64,000 nt of DNA from Nitrosopumilus ureiphilus. Lineage in GTDB: Archaea; Thermoproteota; Nitrososphaeria; Nitrososphaerales; Nitrosopumilaceae. A program made the translations under genes and the position numbers. The notes below the pieces were generated by a model. It saw nothing but the letters and a program-made list of their open reading frames with translations, was not told where the DNA came from and made no database searches. Positions 1-9,006 of this stretch are shown here, one piece after another (position 1 is the stretch's first letter; each line of letters opens with the position of its first letter). The stretch lies in the NCBI RefSeq assembly GCF_013407185.1, contig NZ_CP026995.1, positions 434,841 through 498,840 on the forward strand. Reading direction: 5' to 3'.

Positions 1-1
1 T

Positions 2-1030
2 TATGGCGTTAATGGTTCTATCTTTGCTGATAGCCATGATCTTTTACCAGTTAACACTTCTTCAAATATGAACATTGTTGCAAATGGCGCAAACGTTGTC
101 ATTTCTGGTTCCTTAAAAGATTATGATCCATTATCCCCATCTGCTGGCGCAGTTACTTATGTAGTCAAGTCTCCAGAAAATAATCTTGTAACTATAGGAC
201 AATTAGTTCCGGATTCTGATGGAACTTTTGAATTTTCATTCATCGCAGGTGGCCAATTATGGAAATTAAGTGGAGATTATGTTGTTGAAACAAAATATGG
301 TGGAAATACTAGTGAACTTGTTCTTGATTATGTGGGTGGAGAATTAGTAGTTAGTACAGTAACATGTACCTCTAATCAACAATTGATAAATGGTGTTTGT
401 ATTGATAAGAAATCTGAACCACCAGTAACATGTACCTCTAATCAACAATTAGTGAATGGGCAATGTATCGATAACGAGCCTCCGCCACCACCACCACCAG
501 TAACATGTACCTCTAATCAACAATTAGTGAATGGGCAATGTATCGATAACGAACCTGAGCAAATTGTATGTGGTCCTGGAACTGAACCCGACGCAAATGG
601 AATTTGCCAAATAATTCCAACTAAACCTGATGATAAAGAACCACCTGGCGGTTCATGTTTGATTGCAACAGCTGCCTATGGAACTGAATTAGCTCCGCAA
701 ATTCAATTACTTAGAGAAGTTAGAGACAACACTGTCCTTTCAACTGCATCTGGTTCAACATTTATGGCTGGATTTAACACATTATACTACTCATTTGCTC
801 CAACCGTTGCTGATTGGGAGCGAGAAAATCCTATATTCAAAGAATCAGTTAAAGTATTCATCACACCAATGGTTTCAACATTGTCAATAATGACGTTAGC
901 TGACACTGGTTCAGAAGTTGAAGTTTTAGGACTTGGAATTTCTGTAATTGCTCTCAACTTGGGAATGTATATTGCAGCACCCGCATTAGTTGGATTTAAA
1001 GTTCACAAACACCTTAAATCCAGAAAATAA
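2..1030 (+). CDS. Secreted protein with CFI-box C-terminal domain (5' end outside window)
   Basis: The frame is open to the left edge, so the gene probably starts upstream; the first internal ATG is at 68. The visible part begins with an Ig/MG2-like beta domain of the kind common in thaumarchaeal surface proteins (GxVTYxVxSPxxN, then a GGQLWKLSGDY strand). A Cys-rich low-complexity linker follows, with three CTSNQQLxNGxCID units and a polyproline stretch. The last 120 residues are a CFI-box-CTERM type module (CLIATAAYGTELAPQ, then WERENPIFKESV) ending in a hydrophobic helix and basic tail, which suggests membrane anchoring. A decayed relative lies at 45.3-46.1 kb. Function unknown; a cell-surface role is inferred. 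Confidence 0.8.
   Translation, partial: YGVNGSIFADSHDLLPVNTSSNMNIVANGANVVISGSLKDYDPLSPSAGAVTYVVKSPENNLVTIGQLVPDSDGTFEFSFIAGGQLWKLSGDYVVETKYGGNTSELVLDYVGGELVVSTVTCTSNQQLINGVCIDKKSEPPVTCTSNQQLVNGQCIDNEPPPPPPPVTCTSNQQLVNGQCIDNEPEQIVCGPGTEPDANGICQIIPTKPDDKEPPGGSCLIATAAYGTELAPQIQLLREVRDNTVLSTASGSTFMAGFNTLYYSFAPTVADWERENPIFKESVKVFITPMVSTLSIMTLADTGSEVEVLGLGISVIALNLGMYIAAPALVGFKVHKHLKSRK
360..553 (+). repeat. Three tandem ~50-bp coding repeats in the CFI-box gene
   Basis: Units begin near 362, 425 and 501 and encode CTSNQQLxNGxCID. The second and third are essentially identical at DNA level for about 55 bp, while the first has diverged, which suggests a recent unit duplication. Confidence 0.8.
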
Positions 1031-1085
1031 TTTTATCACATTCCCTTCTAGTAACTTATTATATTGAGACGCTTTACAAATTGTA

Positions 1086-1409
1086 ATGCATACTGAATAT
1101 GAAGAATTTGAAAATATTGAAGACATGTTCATGTATATGGCATCTGCAGCTCCTCCAATGAAAAATACAATGCCAATTAATTCGTACAAAGGATATGTGA
1201 TGGCATTTATTCCACTTAGCCCTGCAACTGGCGAAACATATCTGATGATTTATGCCAGTGGTTCCCTTGAACCGGGAATTTATGAATTTGACGTTTCATC
1301 AAAATCTTACAAAAAAGTAGAAGGAATTGAAAGAGCAGACAAAGTTTACTTTATCTGTTTAACGCCAAAACGAAATACTCTGGCAGATTCTGCCATTGAA
1401 ACTCTATAA
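1086..1409 (+). CDS. Conserved hypothetical protein, 107 aa
   Basis: Soluble acidic protein with no membrane segment and no recognised motif. A TATA-like stretch (TTATTATATTG, about 1056-1067) lies some 20-25 nt before the ATG, consistent with a leaderless transcript. Its stop overlaps the stop of the convergent radical SAM gene by a few bases. The middle (IPLSPATGETYLMIYASGSLEPG) looks like a compact beta domain. No function can be assigned. Confidence 0.65.
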   Translation: MHTEYEEFENIEDMFMYMASAAPPMKNTMPINSYKGYVMAFIPLSPATGETYLMIYASGSLEPGIYEFDVSSKSYKKVEGIERADKVYFICLTPKRNTLADSAIETL

Positions 1410-2984
1410 TTTCTTAGTTTGAATTTTAGGCGCAGACACTGATCTATTTCGTGCATATTTGTCAATTATTTCATCTGGAGTTCTACCATTGAAGAGATCT
1501 TTGCACAATCCTCTTAGATATCTCATAATTGCCCAAGTACCTGCTTTGAGAATTCCGTACATGAATACCTTCATTGGTGGTCCATATGTCTTATTTCTGA
1601 GAATAATTGGAATGATGTCGTTAATTACTCGCAGATTGTTTTCCCAACATTTCCAAAATAGTGTAAATTGTGCTTCATTCAAGTTACCAAAGTGCATTGA
1701 GTTCTTTTCACTAAAGTCTTGATAAAGCAATGGCGCTACTAATCCTCTAAAGTCCATCTCTCTAAAATCACTCATCATATCAATAGTATATTGAATATCA
1801 TCTGGAGTTTCATCAGGCCAGCCAATAATGATTGTGGCAGCTGGGAACCAGTGGTTTTCATTTAGAATTTTTGCTCCCTCCCTAACTACGCTTCCCCATT
1901 CTTCAGGTGAAAATGGTTTTGTCTTAACACCTAGATGCTTCTTTACCATTGCAGGTGCAACTGTTTCAATTCCTAAATTGGTTGCAAGCCATCTTCCTGT
2001 TTTGTCTTGCTCATTGATTTGTGAAATTTGTTGCATTAATGTAGGATCTGCTGCAACTGCTGAAAATGTCATGTGTGTAGTGCCAACAAAATTTGCCCCT
2101 AATCCTTTGAGTCCTTTCCACAAGTCAACAATGGCATCTCTGTTTGGAACAAAATCCCTATTATCACATCCATAAAGTAGCATTTCATCCGAATGTAACC
2201 AAATTGAATCAAATCCATAATCTAAGTTTGTTTTTGCTTCATGCTGTAATCTCTCTAAAGGCAAGTCTTTCTTTGATCTTTTATTTACATCACAAAAGTC
2301 GCAACCTCTTCCGCAACCTCTCATGGCCTCAATCAATGAATTGATTGTGGGTCCTTCAATAACTGGAATATTTTCAAGATTTCTAACAAAACAATGCATT
2401 AGTTCTGGGGCATCATTTTTTTCTAGGTCTTGAAATAAATCTACTGCCAACTCGTCTGCTTCTCCGACAACAACTGTGTCAATTCCATGTATTTTCATTC
2501 TATCTGATTTAGCTAATTCCCATGCACCGTTGCCACCAACTACCACTTTGAAATCATATTTCTTTTTGAGTTGAATAATGCTTGCACACATTTTTTTAAA
2601 CTTCATAGCAACATAGGATAATTTTTCAGGTGACATTGTTGTAGTTACGGGAGCCATTCCTAACGGATCCATTACATTAATTCCTACAACTTTGGTATCA
2701 GGTCCAATTGATTTGTGAAGCATTTCAGGATGTGCCATGAAAACATCTTCCCTTTTGTATCCTCCTTGAATCAACGAACTTTCAATTCTTCTTAATCCTA
2801 CTTGCGCAACTTTGACCTCTCCTGTGATTGGATCTGTTTCTACTGAAGGACAAAACACTTTGTCAAATACCCATTCAGGCAGTACCTCGTATGGTCCGCA
2901 TGCAATGAATCCATAAAGGAAATTTCCTCTGTAATTTGTCATTAAGCTACGATCAGCAGTAAGAACAACACGTTTGCCGGCCAA
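1404..2984 (-). CDS. B12-binding domain radical SAM protein
   Basis: 526 aa. The first 200 residues form a Rossmann-like cobalamin-binding type domain (VVVGGNGAWEL, then VVVGEADELAVDLF). The radical SAM core follows with the cluster motif CGRGCDFC (CxxxCxxC) near residue 225, which binds a [4Fe-4S] cluster and SAM. Later strands (WLATNLGIETV, IIIGWPDETPDD) fit the TIM barrel. The family includes methyltransferases and MiaB/BchE-like enzymes, and the substrate cannot be read here. On the minus strand a TATA box lies at about 3008-3016. The gene stands alone, convergent with the small gene at 1086. Confidence 0.85.
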   Translation of the reverse strand: MAGKRVVLTADRSLMTNYRGNFLYGFIACGPYEVLPEWVFDKVFCPSVETDPITGEVKVAQVGLRRIESSLIQGGYKREDVFMAHPEMLHKSIGPDTKVVGINVMDPLGMAPVTTTMSPEKLSYVAMKFKKMCASIIQLKKKYDFKVVVGGNGAWELAKSDRMKIHGIDTVVVGEADELAVDLFQDLEKNDAPELMHCFVRNLENIPVIEGPTINSLIEAMRGCGRGCDFCDVNKRSKKDLPLERLQHEAKTNLDYGFDSIWLHSDEMLLYGCDNRDFVPNRDAIVDLWKGLKGLGANFVGTTHMTFSAVAADPTLMQQISQINEQDKTGRWLATNLGIETVAPAMVKKHLGVKTKPFSPEEWGSVVREGAKILNENHWFPAATIIIGWPDETPDDIQYTIDMMSDFREMDFRGLVAPLLYQDFSEKNSMHFGNLNEAQFTLFWKCWENNLRVINDIIPIILRNKTYGPPMKVFMYGILKAGTWAIMRYLRGLCKDLFNGRTPDEIIDKYARNRSVSAPKIQTKKL

Positions 2985-3047
2985 CTACCAGACTTCGTCA
3001 AAGTATGTTATATATCATTTACGAGGCAGATTATTACTGGTTGTAAT

Positions 3048-3824
3048 TTAATTCTTTTTTCTAATTGACCTGTTTGCAATATTTGCAGCAATTCCACCTG
3101 CAGCAATTCCGTTATCGATATTGACCACTGATAATCCCAAAGAACAGCTTTGAAGCATTGATGCTAATGCAGCAATTCCTTTTTCTCCATACCCATATCC
3201 TACAGATGTTGGAATTCCTATGACTGGAATGTCTACCATGGATGAAACAAGTGTGGCCAAAGCCCCCTCCATTCCTGCAGCAACTATTATACAATCGACA
3301 TCTTCTTTAATCATTTTTTTTAAAATTGGGAAAATTCTTTGAATTCCTGCAACCCCTACATCATAACCTGTAATGCATTTACAATTCATTGCCTCACACA
3401 TTAATCTGGATTCTTCTGCAACTCCAATATCTGAAGTCCCTGCTGTAAGTATCCCTACCCTTCCTCCATGGAATGTAATTGGTTTTTTAAATAGTAATAA
3501 TGTTGATGAGTTTTTTCCAGTTTTTATTGTAATTTTTAATTTTTTAGCAAATGCTAAAATCTTTGTATAATCCTTTTTCTTAATTCTTGATATTATTACT
3601 GAATTTGATTTTTCTAAAGTTTTTTTAACAATTTTTTTAATCTCGTCTATTTCTTTGGTTTCTGCAAAAATTACTTCTGGAATCCCTCTTCTTTTTCTCC
3701 TGTTGATATCAATTTTTGCAAATCCTTCTACTTCTTCAATTGAATATAATGAAAGAAGCTTTTTTGCGTTGTTGATTGAAATTTTTCCTGCGCTTAATGA
3801 CTCTAAAATTTCATTAATTTCCAA
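3048..3824 (-). CDS. larB: LarB, nickel-pincer cofactor biosynthesis carboxylase/hydrolase
   Basis: 258 aa. The C-terminal half is a PurE (AIR carboxylase)-like domain (GILTAGTSDIGVAEE, VAAGMEGALATLV, IPTSVGYGYGEKG) followed by QSCSLGLSVVNIDNG. Cys227 in that segment matches the LarB cysteine that forms the adduct with nicotinic acid adenine dinucleotide. LarB carboxylates the pyridinium ring and hydrolyses the phosphoanhydride, giving P2CMN for LarE. The basic N-terminal region is variable in the family. It is transcribed away from larC and larE, with mdh between them. Confidence 0.9.
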   Translation of the reverse strand: MEINEILESLSAGKISINNAKKLLSLYSIEEVEGFAKIDINRRKRRGIPEVIFAETKEIDEIKKIVKKTLEKSNSVIISRIKKKDYTKILAFAKKLKITIKTGKNSSTLLLFKKPITFHGGRVGILTAGTSDIGVAEESRLMCEAMNCKCITGYDVGVAGIQRIFPILKKMIKEDVDCIIVAAGMEGALATLVSSMVDIPVIGIPTSVGYGYGEKGIAALASMLQSCSLGLSVVNIDNGIAAGGIAANIANRSIRKKN

Positions 3825-3857
3825 TGATGATTTTTCTTTGTTAGGATAAAAAAATGC

Positions 3858-4772
3858 TTAGATCTCAATACCTGAAATAGCACTTTTAACACTTTCAACG
3901 CCTTTATCGAAAACCTGCCTTTCTTCATCATTTAGATCTAATTCGATAATCTTTTCCACTCCTTTTCTTCCAATTATTGCTGGAACTCCAATTGTCACAT
4001 CAGAATGACCATATTCACCATCAAGATATGTTGCAACTGGAATGACTTGTTTTCTGTCTCTTACTACTGATTCTACAATTGCAGAAATTGCATTTCCTGG
4101 TGCGTGCACTGTTGCTCCTTTCAATTCGATTACTTTGGCTGCAACTTGTTTTGTATTTTGAACTAATTCATCTAATTTTTCTTTTGGAAGAAATGTTGAT
4201 AATGGAATTCCTGATACCGATGAAAATCTTGGTAGTGGTAACATATTTTCACCATGTTCTCCAATTACTAATGCCCTGATTGAATCACGAGAATGTCCAG
4301 TTGCCTCATGAATAAATTGCCTAAACCTTGACAAATCCAGCATACCCCCCATTCCAAATACTCTACTTCTGTCAAATCCTGAAACTTTGTAAGTAATGTA
4401 TGCCATTGGGTCAAGCGGATTTGTAACTGGAATTATCACTGAATTATCAGCATATTTTTTGATATTTTCTACAACACTCTTTACAATTGATGCATTGATT
4501 TTCAAAAGATCCATTCTTGTCATTCCTGGTTTTCTTCCGGAACCTGCAACTACCACCACCACATCTGAGCCTTTCATATCTGCAAAATCGTTTGATCCTT
4601 TAACTTCTACATCAACTCCTTGTTCTGATAGCATGTGGTTGATATCCATTGCTTCCCCTTGTGGAAGTCCTTCGGCAACATCAAGTAGCAAAATTTGATC
4701 ATCTAATCTCTTTAGTGCTGAGAATAGCGCTGCATCTCCACCTACTTTTCCAGAACCAATAATCGTAATCAT
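3858..4772 (-). CDS. mdh: Malate dehydrogenase (NAD-type, LDH/MDH fold)
   Basis: About 304 aa from the ATG at 4772, which starts directly before the Rossmann motif [11 protein letters not shown]; the ATG at 4781 would add three residues. The active loop has both arginines (GRKPGMTR) that select oxaloacetate/malate over pyruvate/lactate. LDLSRFR supplies the Asp/Arg pair and GEHGENM the catalytic His. Asp at the end of strand 2 (LLLDV) favours NAD. It catalyses malate-oxaloacetate interconversion in central carbon metabolism. It is 33 nt downstream-side of larB on the same strand and divergent from larC. Confidence 0.92.
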   Translation of the reverse strand: MITIIGSGKVGGDAALFSALKRLDDQILLLDVAEGLPQGEAMDINHMLSEQGVDVEVKGSNDFADMKGSDVVVVVAGSGRKPGMTRMDLLKINASIVKSVVENIKKYADNSVIIPVTNPLDPMAYITYKVSGFDRSRVFGMGGMLDLSRFRQFIHEATGHSRDSIRALVIGEHGENMLPLPRFSSVSGIPLSTFLPKEKLDELVQNTKQVAAKVIELKGATVHAPGNAISAIVESVVRDRKQVIPVATYLDGEYGHSDVTIGVPAIIGRKGVEKIIELDLNDEERQVFDKGVESVKSAISGIEI

Positions 4773-4861
4773 GAAAATCATCGTTGATTTTCAATAATTA
4801 AATCTAATGAAATTCTCAAACTTTTAGACGAATTTATAAGTATTTTTGATAATTTTTAATC

Positions 4862-6097
4862 ATGGTTGTAGTAATTGATCCACAGATTGCTGGAATATCT
4901 GGAGATATGCTTCTATCTTCATTAGTTGATTTGGGTGCTGATAAAAAAAGGGTAATAGATGGAATTAAGGCATCTGAAAAATTTCTCTCAAACTCAACAA
5001 TTAATAAAATTGATTTTCAAAAAATTCAGAAACATGGAATTGAATGCCTTCAATTAGTTTTAGAAATTAATGAAGAACCACATGAACGAAAAGGTTCAGA
5101 AATCAAAAAAGCAATTACTGATTCAACCAAAGCGATAGGACTCTTAGAAAAATCACAAATATTTGCAGAATCTTGTATTGATACTCTAATTTCTTCTGAA
5201 TCTAAAATTCATGGAATTCCTGAAGATTCTGTCCACTTTCATGAGGCCTCAAGTATTGACACACTTGTAGACATTGTAGGAGTTACAATTGCATTAGAAG
5301 ATTTAGGTTTATTTGATGAGAAAATTGTATGCTTGCCTGTTTCTGTTGGTGGGGGAATTGTGACCTTTTCACATGGAACCATGTCAAATCCAGCAAGTGC
5401 AATTCTTGAGATTTTCAAAAACTCAAATTTAATAATCAAAGGCGATAATGCAAAAGAAGAACTCACAACTCCTACTGGTGCATGTATTTTAGTAAATTTG
5501 GCAAATAATGCTGTGGAGTATTACCCATCTATGAAAATTGATTCAATTGGTTATGGTGCAGGACAAAAAAACTTCGAGACTTTTTCAAATTCTCTGAAAA
5601 TCATTCGTGGTTCTCAAAATAATTTTGATATTGATTCAGTAAAGATTCTTGAAACAAACGTGGATGATGTCTCCGGAGAAATACTTGGAAATCTTATTGA
5701 AAAAATCATGGATAAGGGCGCAAGAGACGTTTCAATTTATCATGGCATTACAAAAAAAGGAAGGCCTACAAATCTTGTGTCTGTCATATGTGATGATGAA
5801 AATGTAGATGATATAGTTGATACCTTGGTGTTAGAAACTGGAACTTTGGGAATTAGAATTTCTGATTCTAATCGATTTACTGTTCCTAGAACAATTCATG
5901 ATGTTTCTCTAACATTGCATGGACAATCTTTCAAAGTTAATTACAAAAAATCTACCTTTAAAGGAAAAACTGATTTTAAAATAGAATTTGATGACCTAAA
6001 GAAAATATCAAACACCATTGATAAATCCATTAAAGAAACAGAATCATTACTAAGAAAAGAAATTGAGAAATTGGAGAATCCCCATGACAAATCTTGA
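4862..6097 (+). CDS. larC: LarC, nickel insertase for the pincer cofactor
   Basis: 411 aa starting IDPQIAGISGDMLLSSLVDLG, with the family DFNDVSGE-like segment seen as ETNVDDVSGE near residue 265 and HEASSIDTLVDIVG near 125. LarC is a CTP-dependent cyclometallase that inserts nickel into the P2TMN ligand. Here it is one uninterrupted ORF, whereas some bacteria make it by ribosomal frameshifting between larC1 and larC2. It overlaps larE by 14 nt, so larC-larE-desulfurase is very likely one transcript. The TATA-like TTTATAAGTA at about 4832-4842 gives a very short leader. Confidence 0.92.
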   Translation: MVVVIDPQIAGISGDMLLSSLVDLGADKKRVIDGIKASEKFLSNSTINKIDFQKIQKHGIECLQLVLEINEEPHERKGSEIKKAITDSTKAIGLLEKSQIFAESCIDTLISSESKIHGIPEDSVHFHEASSIDTLVDIVGVTIALEDLGLFDEKIVCLPVSVGGGIVTFSHGTMSNPASAILEIFKNSNLIIKGDNAKEELTTPTGACILVNLANNAVEYYPSMKIDSIGYGAGQKNFETFSNSLKIIRGSQNNFDIDSVKILETNVDDVSGEILGNLIEKIMDKGARDVSIYHGITKKGRPTNLVSVICDDENVDDIVDTLVLETGTLGIRISDSNRFTVPRTIHDVSLTLHGQSFKVNYKKSTFKGKTDFKIEFDDLKKISNTIDKSIKETESLLRKEIEKLENPHDKS

Positions 6098-6881
6098 TGA
6101 CCTTGTAAATTGGTTTGAGGACAAAAATAAAGTAATGATTGCACTTTCTGGGGGTGTTGACAGTGCACTAGTTGCATACGCTGCTTTTCAAAAATTAGGA
6201 AAATATGCAATTGCAGTGACTGCTGATTACAAAACTTTGTCTAAAGAAGAACTAAAGACTGCCCAAGATGTCTGCTCTGAGATAGGAATTCAACAACTCT
6301 TTTTGGATTATGATGAACTTGAAAATGAAGATTTTACAAAAAATGATTCTAATCGATGTTTTCACTGTAGAATGGAATTAGGAAATCATCTAATTGAATT
6401 GGCAAAAGAGTATAATGTACAGATTATTGTTGATGGCACAAATATTGATGATTTAGGTGATTATAGGCCTGGACTTGAGGCCTTAAAACAGAATGGAATT
6501 AGAAGTCCACTTGTCGAGACAGGATTCTCAAAATCCAAAATTAGAGATACTGCAAAATCAATTGGATTATCTGTGTTTGACAAGCCATCTAATTCTTGCC
6601 TTGCATCTCGCATCCCTTGGGGACAAAGAGTAACTGCAGAAAAATTAACTCGAATAGAATTTGGTGAAACAATTGTCAAACAACTAACAAAACTAAAACA
6701 AGTTAGGGTTCGAGATCTTAATGGCACTGCCAAAATTGAAGTTGACAAAGAAATGATATGTATTTTTGATAAATCCATTTTGGATCAAATTTCTGAAAAA
6801 CTAAAACTGATTGGATTTAGTACAGTTGAAATTGATCCGGAAGGGTATAAACCAGGAAAAATTAATGTGATTGCAGATTGA
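6084..6881 (+). CDS. larE: LarE, ATP-dependent sulfur transferase for the pincer cofactor
   Basis: 265 aa from the ATG at 6084, just before the PP-loop ALSGGVDSALVA; an in-frame TTG at 6063 would add seven residues. LarE adenylates P2CMN and converts its carboxylates to thiocarboxylates. The conserved cysteine is in SNSCLASR. A CxxC pair (NRCFHCR) is also present, so three cysteines could hold a [4Fe-4S] cluster as in the non-sacrificial LarE type. That reading is an inference from the cysteine pattern. The following gene is a cysteine desulfurase, a plausible sulfur donor. Confidence 0.9.
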   Translation: MTNLDDLVNWFEDKNKVMIALSGGVDSALVAYAAFQKLGKYAIAVTADYKTLSKEELKTAQDVCSEIGIQQLFLDYDELENEDFTKNDSNRCFHCRMELGNHLIELAKEYNVQIIVDGTNIDDLGDYRPGLEALKQNGIRSPLVETGFSKSKIRDTAKSIGLSVFDKPSNSCLASRIPWGQRVTAEKLTRIEFGETIVKQLTKLKQVRVRDLNGTAKIEVDKEMICIFDKSILDQISEKLKLIGFSTVEIDPEGYKPGKINVIAD

Positions 6882-8044
6882 TTTATCTTGATAATGCTGC
6901 ATCCACTAAAATTCACGATGATGTTTTAGAATCAATGCTACCTTATCTCAAAGAACAGTATGGTAATCCATCATCTATTCATCGTTATGGTCGATTATCT
7001 CGCAAAGCCATTGAAAAGGCCAGAAAACAAATTGCGTCTTTAATCAATGCTGAACCTTCTGAAATTCTTATCACCTCTGGGGGTACAGAATCTAACAATA
7101 CTGCATTAAGAGGAATTGCCATGAAAAATCCCCCGTGTAAGATTATTACATCTTTAATTGAACATGATGCAATTTTGGAACCTTGCAAAAAATTATCTCA
7201 AAGCGGATTTGAGATTGATTATCTTCTGGTGGATTCATTTGGTATGATGGATCATTTGGAACTTAAAAATCACATTTCTGAGGAAACATGTCTTGTCTCA
7301 ATTATGTTTGGAAATAACGAAGTGGGTACAATCCAACCAATCTCTGAAATTGCTAAAATCTGCAATGAAAAAAAAATCCCATTTCATACTGATGCGGTTC
7401 AAGCAGTTGGAAAGATTCCAATTGATGTCAAAGAATTAGGCATAGATTTGCTGTCTATTTCATCTCATAAACTCTATGGCCCTAAAGGCGTAGGTGCACT
7501 ATACATCAAAAATGGAATTTCCATTGATCCTGTCATCTTGGGAGGCGGTCAAGAAAATGGCTTACGTTCTGGAACTGAAAATGTCGCAAACATTGTCGGA
7601 TTTGGAAAAGCGTGTGAAATCGCAAAAATCAATTTAGATGAAAACATGTCCAATATGAAAAAACTACGAGATCATATGATTAAAAAAGTACTAGATGAAA
7701 TACCTGAAGTTACTCTAAATGGGCATTCTAAATCTAGACTGCCAAATAATGTTCATTTTACATTTCTTGGTGTTAATGGAGAGGATCTAATTATCAAACT
7801 TGATGAATTTGGAATTGCAGCATCCACTGGATCTGCATGCTCTGTTAATACCCAAAAGGCTTCACATGTTTTAGAAGCAATGGGATTTTCACTAGAACAA
7901 ATAACAGGTTCTTTACGATTAACTATTGGAATTTTCAACAATGAGAAAGAAATTGATCAAACCGTTGAGGTTCTCAAAAAAGTTGTCAAAGAACTTAGAT
8001 CCGTCTCACCATTCAAAGAAAAATATTCTTTCAGACTAAACTAA
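6878..8044 (+). CDS. Cysteine desulfurase (NifS/IscS type)
   Basis: 388 aa with a TTG start overlapping the larE stop (TTGA). The product begins IYLDNAASTKIHDDV as usual for NifS/IscS. The PLP-lysine motif is SISSHKLYGPKGVGALY, and the active-site Cys lies in ASTGSACSVNTQKAS on the mobile loop. The enzyme removes sulfur from cysteine as a persulfide for Fe-S clusters and thio-cofactors. Its coupling to larE suggests it feeds LarE, though it may also serve general Fe-S assembly. It converges with, and overlaps by 4 nt, the next minus-strand gene. Confidence 0.92.
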   Translation: MIYLDNAASTKIHDDVLESMLPYLKEQYGNPSSIHRYGRLSRKAIEKARKQIASLINAEPSEILITSGGTESNNTALRGIAMKNPPCKIITSLIEHDAILEPCKKLSQSGFEIDYLLVDSFGMMDHLELKNHISEETCLVSIMFGNNEVGTIQPISEIAKICNEKKIPFHTDAVQAVGKIPIDVKELGIDLLSISSHKLYGPKGVGALYIKNGISIDPVILGGGQENGLRSGTENVANIVGFGKACEIAKINLDENMSNMKKLRDHMIKKVLDEIPEVTLNGHSKSRLPNNVHFTFLGVNGEDLIIKLDEFGIAASTGSACSVNTQKASHVLEAMGFSLEQITGSLRLTIGIFNNEKEIDQTVEVLKKVVKELRSVSPFKEKYSFRLN

Positions 8045-8841
8045 ATCTTTATTTGAATTTTATTTCTAGTCATTGCAATTGTTGCCATAATTCCTACTAT
8101 GAGAATCATAACTGCAATTGTACTAAATTCTGGAACTACATAAGTTCCAATAATTTCGATATCTGAATCTTCTTGTTCAAAATTAATTGTTATTACTCTT
8201 GAATCTGAACCCACTACAGATTCTTGATGTAGTGCTTCTATACCGTCTATGAGAATAATGAACTTTTCATCTTTGCCGTCTTGTTTCTCTGCTCCTATGA
8301 ACTCTCTGGGTAGATCTAGTGTGATCATTCCTTCATCTATTGCATCTATTTGTACAATCAATTCAAACATTTCAGAATCTACTATCATATTTTTTACTGC
8401 TCCTCCTCTGATGGTGTATTTTACATCAAATGTTCCCTTACTCCCTGCATCTACTTCAAAATTAGTTGTAATTTCAATTGCTTCTGATTTTGGAATGAAT
8501 GAAAACGTACTTTCTGCAACATGTTCTTGATAGAATGCTCTAATTGTATATTCCCCGCCTTTTTTCCATACTCCTCCTTCAGCGATAATTATTTTTGTAA
8601 ATGTTCCATCTTGGCCAACAGTAATTTGTGCAATCTCTATTATTGCACCCTCATGAATAATTTGTACTAATACTGGTGTCTCTCCAATTATTGTATTGAC
8701 ATTACCAAAAATTACAATCGTATCTCCTTCATCATAGTTGTTATCATCAGTTTCAATAGATAGCAAAGATTCTTGTGCAAAAGTAGTCCCTGTAGAAATT
8801 ATTAGTAGTGGTAATAATGCATAAAATATTCTAAACTCCAC
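8041..8841 (-). CDS. Secreted MG2-like surface protein with PEF-type C-terminal anchor
   Basis: 266 aa. Signal peptide at 1-22 (FYALLPLLIISTGTTFAQ), an MG2/Ig-like domain (SIETDDNNYDEGDTIVIFGNV, then GVWKKGGEYTIRAFY), a second beta domain, and a C-terminal PEFSTIAVMIL hydrophobic helix with a basic tail. The tail is a divergent version of the PEFG-CTERM sorting signal of its three neighbours and has a different DNA sequence. Presumably exported and processed or anchored at the cell surface. A TATA-like element lies at about 8862-8870. Confidence 0.8.
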   Translation of the reverse strand: MEFRIFYALLPLLIISTGTTFAQESLLSIETDDNNYDEGDTIVIFGNVNTIIGETPVLVQIIHEGAIIEIAQITVGQDGTFTKIIIAEGGVWKKGGEYTIRAFYQEHVAESTFSFIPKSEAIEITTNFEVDAGSKGTFDVKYTIRGGAVKNMIVDSEMFELIVQIDAIDEGMITLDLPREFIGAEKQDGKDEKFIILIDGIEALHQESVVGSDSRVITINFEQEDSDIEIIGTYVVPEFSTIAVMILIVGIMATIAMTRNKIQIKI

Positions 8842-8913
8842 AAAGTCTCAAATGCTCATTTGTATATTTTCTTTACTACTAAAAAATGAAAAAATGAAAA
8901 AAGTTGTGTGATT

Positions 8914-9006
8914 TTAGTATCTTGGCATAATGCTAAGTCTTGACTTTGCAGATACTGCAATTATTGAGATAATTGCTACTGCTAGAATCATGGCTGCAAT
9001 TGTACC
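8914..9006 (-). repeat. 93-bp identical PEFG-CTERM coding repeat, copy A
   Basis: Encodes the last 30 residues (GTIAAMIL to MPRY) plus the stop. Identical base for base to copies at 9851 and 10772, including synonymous positions; similarity stops at both edges. Confidence 0.95.

Noticed and set aside
360-553. ~50-bp repeats at the left edge as a CRISPR-like array
   Set aside because: Only three units, all in a coding frame, with proline-rich coding sequence between them.
4862-6097. larC as a programmed-frameshift gene
   Set aside because: The whole protein lies in one frame here, so no frameshift is needed.
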